This document shows positions 1-7,500 of a stretch of DNA of 12,470 nt, piece after piece (the stretch's first letter is position 1; every line of letters starts with the position of its first letter). The translations under genes were made by a program, and so were the position numbers. Below the pieces are notes generated by a model, which was not told the origin of the DNA, did not search any database, and was given only the letters and a program-made list of their open reading frames with translations. This DNA is from Euryarchaeota archaeon UBA60 (lineage in GTDB: Archaea; Thermoplasmatota; Poseidoniia; Poseidoniales; Poseidoniaceae): positions 44,941 through 57,410 of the forward strand of contig DARQ01000029.1 in NCBI GenBank assembly GCA_002503395.1. Direction: 5' to 3'.

Positions 1-352
1 TATTCGAGGCGAGAATCGCCTCGGGCTTACAGATTTCGTCAAGTTCAGAAAAAGTGCTGAACTTGAGTTCAGGAATCTCAGGAATAGCTTCGATTATCAA
101 ATCGGCATCGCTACAGTGACTGCGTTCGGTAGCAGTGTTGATACGCGATAATGCCGCGTCGGCATCAACTTGACTGATTCTTTCTTTGCCGACTAGTTTG
201 CCAAGACTATTCTCGATGGTCGACATCCCTTTGACCAAATATTCCTTCTCAATATCGATCATCGTGACGCTGAAACCGGCTAGCGCTGCAACCTGAGTAA
301 TTCCATTGCCCATCTGCCCGGCGCCGAGAACGGCGATTCTGGCTATCTCCAT
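1..352 (-). CDS. 3-hydroxyacyl-CoA dehydrogenase, N-terminal part (runs off window)
   Basis: This is the first 117 residues of an NAD-dependent 3-hydroxyacyl-CoA dehydrogenase of the 3-hydroxybutyryl-CoA dehydrogenase/FadB type. The family oxidises L-3-hydroxyacyl-CoA to 3-oxoacyl-CoA in beta-oxidation or butanoate metabolism in the cytoplasm. The protein opens with MEIARIAVLGAGQMGNG, a Rossmann strand followed by the dinucleotide loop GxGxxG at residues 10-15. An acidic residue, D33, ends the second strand and is typical of NAD rather than NADP use. The family motif LIIEAIPE follows, and the visible part ends in ILASN, where relatives read ASNTS. The catalytic His, Glu and C-terminal dimerisation domain lie beyond base 1, so a fusion to enoyl-CoA hydratase cannot be excluded. 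The ATG at 352 puts the Rossmann strand at the usual distance from the N-terminus. An in-frame GTG at 373-371 is less likely. The 63-bp gap to the upstream gene (353-415) shows no clear Shine-Dalgarno or well-placed TATA box, so read-through from upstream is possible. Confidence 0.93.
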   Translation of the reverse strand, partial: MEIARIAVLGAGQMGNGITQVAALAGFSVTMIDIEKEYLVKGMSTIENSLGKLVGKERISQVDADAALSRINTATERSHCSDADLIIEAIPEIPELKFSTFSELDEICKPEAILASN

Positions 353-415
353 GGTTATCCAGTTGCCGACCACGGGGGTTGGTTCATCAGCATTGCGAGG
401 GTATTACCAGCAATT

Positions 416-3400
416 TTACTCCCAGAGTGACCACGATTCATCGTCATTGCGATGCCACGATTCACCATCGGGAGCAACATACCATGCCGTCCCAGTCTCA
501 TCATCAGTGGAATATTCCCCTCCTGGTGGCAGGCTTTCCCAATTATCTACCGAGGTGGTTTTTACATCCGCGGGGATTGCTCCAACTGCGCCTTCTTCGG
601 CAGTCTCAAAAGTGTTACTCTCATCTTGGACTTGACTAGTTGATTCGTCTTCCTCGGACTTTCCACCATCGTCATCTGTAGCAACTTCACTGGATGATTT
701 CTGTGTCCAAGCATATGGGTCGTAATCCTTCCCTTTGCCGGATTTCCGCCCTCGAGTCTTACCACCACCGGCTTTTCCACCAGCAGTTGGTTTGCGCAGA
801 ATAATCACGATAGAAGCCACCAAAGCACTAACTACCAGAAAACCGATGACGGCTATGAGCATCATCAAAGCACCACCTCCTTCGTCACTCTGCGATGCAG
901 TTCTATCGACCGTGCTGGAGGTGTCATCATCACCGAAGTCAGTACCATCAGGACAACCGAAAGTCTGACCATAACTATTCGCTTCATTCGGACAGCGGTC
1001 GGGTTTGTAGGCATCGCTGACAAAGACCCCGGGTAATCCATCAACACGGGTCTTATTCCAGGTTGAATTGCCCCAGTTGTCACCATAACCATCGCCGTCG
1101 CTATCGCGCCATTGCGATTCCTCGTAAGGGTACTTATCCGCTCCATGTTCGGTCGTCCAGTCAGAATCAGGGTCTGAATAACCATCACCATCAGTATCTT
1201 GGCAACCCCTTCTGTCTTCGGTTGAGGTTCCGCTATACCACATGCAAGCATCGCCATTTGTGCCGCTGGCATTATCGCCAAAACCATCACCATCGGTATC
1301 CATTGTTTGGCTCGGATCAGTATCGTCGAAGTCAACGGCCTCACTTGCACCATCTCTGTCGAGGTCTCGCTGTGAAGCAGAACAGCCGGTTATATCGACA
1401 TTTGTCGACTCCATGGGTGGGGTATCGGGACAACTGTCTGAGATATCATAGATTCCATCATCATCGCCATCCCTCTCGCTCGGGCCACAGCCTTGGTAAT
1501 TGACCTGGTCAATTTCACTTGCAGGAGTCTGCTGACACCAGTCTCCCATCTGCCCACCAATATTATCGCCAAAACCGTCGCTGTCGATATCCGACCACTG
1601 CTCATGGTTATTGGGGAGATCATCGATTGAATCAGCCCACCCATCGCCATCACTATCTATGCAGCCGATGATTCCATTCTTGGTTGATGTCCCAGGGATG
1701 GAAGGGCAGTAATCTGCTCCGGCTCCGGCTGAATTGTCGCCAAAACCATCGCCATCTAGGTCGCGCCATTGGCTCGGCTCATCGATGAACGCGTCACCCG
1801 ATTCATTACTGCGATTATCACTTGAGCCATTCCACGAATAGTTGTCGCCGTAGCCATCGCCATCAAAGTCGGCCCATTGAGTGGGGTCATCGACAAAGGC
1901 ATCCGCACCATCACCAACTGTCCACACACCATCGGCATCCGACCAACTATCGTCATCGGAATCAGGGCATCCTAGGCGGTCGGAAGTTGAATTACCCGCT
2001 AGGTCGATACAATCATCTGGGGTCGTTGCTCCTGTGGCATTATTATCACCGTAACCATCACCATCGCTATCGCGCCATTGGGTGGTGTCAAGAGGGAATA
2101 TATCATCGACATTGGCATAGCCGTCGCCATCATCATCGGGGCAGCCGAGATAGGGTGATATTGTCGCAGTTCCAGATTGGTTGATACAGTCATCGATATC
2201 ATTGGCATAGCCGTCATCATCATCATCCAATTGATAATCTGCACAACCGTTTTCATCTATACTTGAACCGATTGTAGTATTTGCACAAGCATCATCTCCA
2301 TCCCATATCCCGTCGCCATCGGCATCGGGAAGCAGGTAAGTCATATCCATGCCAATCCGCTTCCAAGATAATACTCGGTCTAGAACTGATAGCCGATTAT
2401 ATCCGCTGGCCTCCATTATAATCTGCCCGGGTTCGCTCAAGGTCCAGTCGATGAAACTAATCTTGTCGGCGAGGTCATCCTCGTGCACCAAGACCCTAAG
2501 GTCGGATTGGATGCGCCAAGTATCGGCGGTAGAATTAGCGTTAGATGGAGAGACGAAAGTTCCGCCACCATATAGGGCATCGGCGGCACTATGGGTCCAA
2601 TTATTGATTATTGGAACCACGAAAATTCCAGTTGTATTCTGTAACATGTAGTCTAACTCTGTGAATCCAATCAAGGTATCACCCTGCGGCGCGATGAGGG
2701 ATTCAATGACCTCACTATCGAATTCGTACGCATAGCGCTCACGCTGGCCAGTCGAGTAAAGTGAATCCCTGAAGGTGCAATGATCACAGAGGAATTGCTC
2801 CTTGAGCATTCCAATCGCGCTCCGGTTTTCCCAGCGGTGCACCAGTATTATCGACTCCGAGGGGCAACTCGAATGAAAATCCGACCACTCTCGGTAAACG
2901 TCGCCATCATTATTTTGCGCGACGGAAGACATTTCTATTCCGGGATATTCACCACCGCTCTGTAAAGCATTCCCGGATTGTGCCGAAATAATCCAGCGTA
3001 TCTGGGCTATGCTCAAGCCGCCACCGAGGGTTTCGATGCATGTTTGAGTGGCGCTTCCTGCCTTTACAGCAAAGGCTCCAGCAATATGTCCAATCGGCAC
3101 TTCGATAATCGAGCGATTACTGATTTTGCAATCAAGTCTGCCATTGGTGGAGAAGTCGGGGTCACGATTGACCCATATCGGATAATGACCTTGAGTCAAC
3201 GCCGCCATACTACCATCATTCTGGCAAACGTAGTTGGTCGCATCGTAAGCGGTGGTGTTGAAATACTTGAGCATTTGGCCAGCGGCTGGCCATGTAGAGC
3301 GCCAAGGATCCTCGAGGACATTGGCGGTCCAATCTCCGTGAACCTGCATATAACTCTCTGGTAGCAGGTGAGTGGTGATTCTTCCGCGGCGTTGCGCGAA

Positions 3401-4540
3401 GGCAATTGCTGAGCCATCTGGGGACCAGTCTACAGCCCTGAGACCGCGGTTGTTGTTACTGGTACCAAACGAACCGAAACTGGCTACCTGGGACCAATTG
3501 TCGACCATATAGATACGTGTGCTTGAACTCCCCCCCCTGGCGATGACAAAATACTCTCCCGAGGGGTCGAAAGAGAGACCATAGACGTCAGAACCACCGT
3601 CAATCTCTGCCTCCCATGACTTATTGCTCACATTGTAGATGTGCATGTCGTTGTCATTACCCCCAGACACCAACCAGCGACCATCTGGACTGAATCTAAG
3701 TGCCAGTGCATGAGAAGTGCTGTGATCGCTGTGCGTCATGTATTGGGTTCCATTGGCGGTCCAGTACACCACCAACTGTCCACCACCTGATATCCCAGCT
3801 ACGAGTCGGTCGTCAGGACTGACATCGAGCGCCCAGACATTTCCATCTTGGTATGAGTAATTCATTAGCATAGCCCAGTTATCATTAACGGAAAATTGTC
3901 GGATTTCATCTTCAGCACCTGTGTACAGGAATAAGCCATCCGAAGACCAAGCCACGCTGGGAACATCACCGATGTGTAAATGGCTTAGGTTCTGAAGAAT
4001 CGTTGCCGATTGAGTTGCCCAATCCATTTCCAGGACCAACATCCATCCTCGAGGCAACGCCCAGTTGTCTTCCTCATACCCCCCTACCGCCAGATAAGAG
4101 CCGTTAGGGGAGAATGCCAAGCCCCTGACATTCTCTGAGATCGTAACCAAGGTAGAGATATGGCCGCCAGCCCAATAGAGATTCACATTACCCCCGCCAG
4201 CACCGGCGATATATCTTCCATCGTGCGTCCATGCGACCGCCCTGGAATCACCACCGGAGTGGTAGAGTTCCCTTTGGGTAACTCCCCAATCGCCTAGTTG
4301 CTGACCAATGAAATTCGGTACTCCATCGCCATCGTCATCGGGACACCCAATGTAATCCACTGTACTGTTTCCTGAGGCGAACTCACAATCATCCAACGCA
4401 TCATCGATGCCATCACCATCACCATCAGCGGCAGCAGCCAAGGGCATGGAAATCACTGTGAAAGCCATCGAAAGCATCATCATCGTGAGGATGAACGCCG
4501 AGGTTTTATTGCCAAATTGCCTTTTGCGATACTGCGCCAT
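416..4540 (-). CDS. Membrane-anchored surface protein: WD40-like propeller plus TSP3 calcium repeats
   Basis: A 1374-residue cell-surface protein, numbered from the ATG at 4540. Order: signal peptide (hydrophobic 14-37); a short TSP3 pair (38-76); a seven-repeat beta-propeller (96-394); an unrecognised domain with six cysteines (437-732); a TSP3 array (738-1197); one membrane span (1223-1248) followed by basic RK/GRKSGKGK residues; and an acidic cytoplasmic tail ending in a WW-like motif. TSP3 repeats bind calcium outside the cell, so nearly the whole chain should be extracellular. The biochemical role is unknown; the propeller suggests binding rather than catalysis. An in-frame GTG at 4564 would add eight residues. 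I prefer the ATG because the protein then begins MAQYR, matching the start of the neighbouring protease, and because the GTG lies inside a perfect inverted repeat. The gene follows the protease after 46 bp on the same strand, so co-transcription is likely. Architecture is clear; function is not. Confidence 0.93.
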   Translation of the reverse strand: MAQYRKRQFGNKTSAFILTMMMLSMAFTVISMPLAAAADGDGDGIDDALDDCEFASGNSTVDYIGCPDDDGDGVPNFIGQQLGDWGVTQRELYHSGGDSRAVAWTHDGRYIAGAGGGNVNLYWAGGHISTLVTISENVRGLAFSPNGSYLAVGGYEEDNWALPRGWMLVLEMDWATQSATILQNLSHLHIGDVPSVAWSSDGLFLYTGAEDEIRQFSVNDNWAMLMNYSYQDGNVWALDVSPDDRLVAGISGGGQLVVYWTANGTQYMTHSDHSTSHALALRFSPDGRWLVSGGNDNDMHIYNVSNKSWEAEIDGGSDVYGLSFDPSGEYFVIARGGSSSTRIYMVDNWSQVASFGSFGTSNNNRGLRAVDWSPDGSAIAFAQRRGRITTHLLPESYMQVHGDWTANVLEDPWRSTWPAAGQMLKYFNTTAYDATNYVCQNDGSMAALTQGHYPIWVNRDPDFSTNGRLDCKISNRSIIEVPIGHIAGAFAVKAGSATQTCIETLGGGLSIAQIRWIISAQSGNALQSGGEYPGIEMSSVAQNNDGDVYREWSDFHSSCPSESIILVHRWENRSAIGMLKEQFLCDHCTFRDSLYSTGQRERYAYEFDSEVIESLIAPQGDTLIGFTELDYMLQNTTGIFVVPIINNWTHSAADALYGGGTFVSPSNANSTADTWRIQSDLRVLVHEDDLADKISFIDWTLSEPGQIIMEASGYNRLSVLDRVLSWKRIGMDMTYLLPDADGDGIWDGDDACANTTIGSSIDENGCADYQLDDDDDGYANDIDDCINQSGTATISPYLGCPDDDGDGYANVDDIFPLDTTQWRDSDGDGYGDNNATGATTPDDCIDLAGNSTSDRLGCPDSDDDSWSDADGVWTVGDGADAFVDDPTQWADFDGDGYGDNYSWNGSSDNRSNESGDAFIDEPSQWRDLDGDGFGDNSAGAGADYCPSIPGTSTKNGIIGCIDSDGDGWADSIDDLPNNHEQWSDIDSDGFGDNIGGQMGDWCQQTPASEIDQVNYQGCGPSERDGDDDGIYDISDSCPDTPPMESTNVDITGCSASQRDLDRDGASEAVDFDDTDPSQTMDTDGDGFGDNASGTNGDACMWYSGTSTEDRRGCQDTDGDGYSDPDSDWTTEHGADKYPYEESQWRDSDGDGYGDNWGNSTWNKTRVDGLPGVFVSDAYKPDRCPNEANSYGQTFGCPDGTDFGDDDTSSTVDRTASQSDEGGGALMMLIAVIGFLVVSALVASIVIILRKPTAGGKAGGGKTRGRKSGKGKDYDPYAWTQKSSSEVATDDDGGKSEEDESTSQVQDESNTFETAEEGAVGAIPADVKTTSVDNWESLPPGGEYSTDDETGTAWYVAPDGESWHRNDDESWSLWE
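419..874 (-). other. Membrane anchor and cytoplasmic tail with WW-like C-terminal motif
   Basis: Residues 1223-1248 are a continuous hydrophobic span (GALMMLIAVIGFLVVSALVA and onward) followed by RKPTAGGKAGGGKTRGRK, a strong basic stop-transfer that places the C-terminus in the cytoplasm. The 126-residue tail is first basic and Gly-rich, then very acidic and Ser-rich. It ends in a compact motif from about residue 1333: NWESLPPGGEY, then TAWYVAPDGESW and SWSLWE. The regularly spaced Trp residues and the LPPGG turn resemble a WW-type beta-sheet fold. I infer a small cytoplasmic interaction module; the exact family is not certain. Confidence 0.75.
950..2329 (-). repeat. Thrombospondin type 3 repeat array (two alternating unit types)
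   Basis: Residues 738-1197 hold about fourteen Asp-rich calcium motifs of the DxDGDGxxD type, with two more near the N-terminus. Two unit types alternate irregularly. One is a cysteine unit (DDC ... G-x-S/T ... LGCPD) with cysteines 13-16 residues apart: 752/766, 785/800, 844/858, 945/960, 1002/1018, 1037/1053, 1099/1113 and 1183/1196. The other is a QW unit ((S/T/E)QWRD-x-DGDGYGDN). The coding DNA is therefore a degenerate tandem repeat; near-identical copies lie around 1080-1116 and 2047-2083. Known TSP3 arrays are rigid calcium-loaded stalks, and I infer that this one holds the propeller away from the membrane. Confidence 0.92.
2345..3232 (-). other. Unrecognised extracellular domain with six cysteines
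   Basis: Residues 437-732 of the surface protein lie between the propeller and the TSP3 array and match no family I recognise. Six cysteines occur, at about 439, 471, 501, 559, 585 and 588; the last two form a CDHC pair. The segment mixes hydrophobic strands (SIILVHRW, TTGIFVVPII, LRVLVHED) with N-glycosylation-type sequons, so it looks like a folded alpha/beta or all-beta extracellular domain rather than linker. The six cysteines could make three disulfides, or the CxxC could be redox- or metal-active; the sequence alone does not decide. Confidence 0.5.
3359..4255 (-). other. Seven-repeat WD40-like beta-propeller domain
   Basis: Residues 96-394 of the surface protein contain seven copies of the blade core 'hydrophobic-x-(S/T)-x-(D/N/S)-G, then hydrophobic-hydrophobic-(A/S)-G'. 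Examples are AWTHDGRYIAGAG, AFSPNGSYLAVGG, RFSPDGRWLVSGG and DWSPDGSAIAFA. They start near residues 103, 142, 197, 239, 282, 323 and 371. Seven repeats fit one closed propeller. Several blades follow with an aromatic strand end such as LYW, VYW or HIY, as in WD40/TolB-like families. I infer an extracellular protein- or glycan-binding platform; no catalytic residues are evident. Confidence 0.85.
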
Positions 4541-4560
4541 GGATAAGGCCTGTGTACTTT

Positions 4561-4576
4561 TCACCCTTTAGGGTGA
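4561..4576. repeat. Perfect inverted repeat between the two surface-protein genes
   Basis: TCACCC-TTTA-GGGTGA is a perfect 6-bp inverted repeat with a 4-base centre. It lies 20 bp upstream of the preferred ATG (4540) and 10 bp after the protease stop codon (4589-4587). It contains the alternative GTG start at 4564-4562. Read on the minus strand, its centre is TAAA at about -30 to -27 from the ATG, where a TATA-like box would sit. It could be an operator over a weak promoter, an mRNA hairpin between two cistrons, or chance. There is no T-tract after it, so a classical terminator is unlikely. Confidence 0.6.
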
Positions 4577-4586
4577 CGCTTTCCTG

Positions 4587-7500
4587 TTAGTTCTCATCAT
4601 CGCTGAGATCATGGCTGGCAAAGAGGTCGGAAACGGTTGCTGAATCGGGCAGGACTTCCGCTGCGCCGTCGGCGGAAAAACCGTCTTCACCGTAGGCTGC
4701 CAACTCCAATTCAGCCTCGGCCGCTAGCACCGCTTCGCGCGGGGTGAGTGGTAGGGGGTCAAGTGCTATTTCACCAGAATGATATTCTGACTGATAGGAT
4801 TTTGTTTCATCTTCGACTTGGGAATCGGATTTACCTCGGCGCCGGTCGAGAACGAACAGAATTGTGATGAGCAACATCACCCCTAGCAACATGCTGATAT
4901 TGCCAAGGTTGACGCTGGAGAAGACATCCAGTGGTGATTGAGGCTCGACAATAATGAATGTGTCATTCATCGATACGAGATTGTCAGCAGAATCCCAAAC
5001 CCGGAAACTTGCGCTCCAGTTTCCGTATTCAACGACTCCGAGGTCAAGTTGCTCACTGAAAGAATTGGTTGAACCATTGAAATATCCCGACTCGGATTGC
5101 ACCAACCCTCCATCGTGCTCGATGGTCAGAACCCAGCGGTCTAATTCATCAGGAGAACTGACCTGCCAACGAAGCCAAAGTCGTTGGCCCTCGCCGACAA
5201 AACTCAACTCACCGATGGGAGCAGTACCATCGAATGTCAAGCGTAGCCAAGTGGAAACCTGATTACCAGCCAGATCACTGGTCGAGCATAATATTGCAAC
5301 CTGCTGGCCATCGCTTACTTCACTAGCGAGTGACCTCGTATAGGCTAAGGAGAAATTACCGGTGGAGTCGGCAAACCCTTCGGTCGAAATCAATCCATTG
5401 GACTCCCAACATTGCACGAATAATCCGGATTCGGTGATTCCCCTAATCCTGATGTTGAGGTCATCCATTCCGGCATAGCCGAACAGAGAATTATCCACTG
5501 GCTGCAAGATTATCAGTGGTGGCGCTTCAGTATCGAGAGTGACGGAATAATTCCACTCTCCCGAAATCCCCAACCCTCCAGCAGTAAGGCGGAAATGATT
5601 CTCCCCCTCACGCAACTCATAGGGGATTGTGTGCAAGCCACCATTGGGTGAAATTCCCGAGTGCACCTTATTCCATTGATTATTCCACCTAGAGTATAAT
5701 TCCCAAGATTGGCTCGGCCCCAACCAAAGATTGCCGTGTAGGGTAGTGATGTTGGAGAGGCCACCATCCCAATCAACCGTCGAAATCGGTGAATAGAGAG
5801 TTTCATTCAATACCACAATTCGACACTCGATGATGATATTTCTCGCTACATCCTCAAAACTCAGGCAAAACTGATGTTCTCCGACCAAGTCAAGGCTTAC
5901 TGACCACTGTGACTGCCCCATTTGGGCGGGGATGGAAGCCCAATCTCCACCGTCAACTGAGATGTATCCTATTGTGCCCTCAGATAAATTCCACTTCAGC
6001 GGAACCAGATAACTATCGACCACTTTGTCAGGTGGTGGCTCTAGCCAATCAAGCGTCGGGAAAACCGAATCAACCGTAAAACTCAGATTTGCATTAGCCC
6101 AATTGCCGGCATCATCTCGAACCGTTACGTTGACGAGGTTGTCGCCCTGTTGAAGCTGCACTGGAACGGTCAAGTTAGTGGCGAAAGTAGGCAAGAATAC
6201 TGATTCCCCCTGAACCCAAAGTTCTACTCCACTCTCGGTTTCGATAATTACATCCACCACCGTCTCGTTAACCATCGCAAATGGATAGGTGTGATTTATC
6301 GAAAGTTGTGGAGCAATTGTGTCCCGAAAAACGTAGATTTCGCTACTGCGTCGGTTTCCAGCCTCATCTTGCGCCTCTAGGGTGAATAGATTTACACCTT
6401 CATTTTCAAGTGAATAAGTTTGATTGTACCACACCGCGCGCCCGGTGGTCGAAGAAACCTGCGCCGGCCACATCCACATGTCCGAAGCGTCGGCCCCTTG
6501 GATAACCTGTAATCCATTGATGGTCAAATAGAGGTCGGACTCACCCAATATTGTATGTTCCCAAATGGTTTGGTTGGTGGTGAACACGTTTGAGAACGGT
6601 GTGAAATAAAGTGGAATATCGTCATCATAGGCCAAGGCTATAGAAATCTCATCCTCGAGGTCAGCGGCATCTGTGGCCGACAAAGTCATCTCGTACCAAC
6701 CTAGCCTTGCACTGGAATCGGGAATTGAGATCGAGATATCCAGACTGCGCAATTCATAGTCCATTGGCAGAGATGAATTGTCCATCTTGGTGGCATTGTA
6801 AATCGCGGCAATATCGGCAGCACCGAGCACCGTATCGTAAATCCGCACATCATCAAGACTCGCCCGCAAGCAAGTTGAATTGAGATTCATCGTAACACAG
6901 CCAATATGCTCCATCACCGAGGATATTGTTCCTGCAGCGCCAATCGACGTGCCACTCAACACTCCATCGACATAGACTCTTAATTCACCGGTCTGAGCAT
7001 TTCGTGAAAGCGACACATGGTGCCACTGGCCATCGGTGATCGAGACCTCGGAGATGGCAGGAGAGCCAATACCTTTGCTGATACCGACATGCCCGCTGGA
7101 ATTGATTACCCCCAAAATGAGGTCATCACTATTGATTTGTGAATCGTATCCAGCAATCGCTGGAGCAATGCTGAAATCATCGCTACCATTGGTCAGCGAG
7201 TTATACCAATATGACATCGTCGTATCCGAATTCAATACCTCGATTCCCTGAATGGTTGAAGGTGAGTTGGCGAAATCGATATACGCAATTTCATTACCCG
7301 TATTCAGATACATCACCCACCCTCTCTCAGGGTTGAGTTGCCACATTGCAAGGCCAACGTCATCCCCGAGTAAATCGCTTCGTTGATCGACCACAACGGT
7401 ACCAGGGGGGATACTTGCAGGCTCGTCAAAAGTCCACCAATGCTGGAGGTTCGAGTTGGCCTGCGGCAGACGCCAAGTCACGTCATCGCGGGCTCTGGAA

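Noticed and set aside
865..1353. Minus-strand open frame of 162 codons in a different phase from the surface protein
   Set aside because: It is a frame-shadow of the TSP3 repeats, rich in Met and Ile from shifted Asp/Gly codons, and has no family signature.
950..2329. Repeated DNA with recurring ATCACCATCGCC-like words, suggestive of a CRISPR or minisatellite
   Set aside because: The repeats are degenerate, of uneven spacing, and fully explained by codons for Asp-Gly-Asp-Gly calcium motifs in one continuous frame.
2978..3364. Plus-strand open frames here and at 1063-1503 and 8586-8918
   Set aside because: All lie antisense inside convincing minus-strand coding sequence and show no recognisable domains or initiation signals.
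4561..4576. Rho-independent-like terminator between the two large genes
   Set aside because: The stem is only 6 bp and has no T-tract after it on the minus strand, and archaeal termination relies mainly on T-rich runs.
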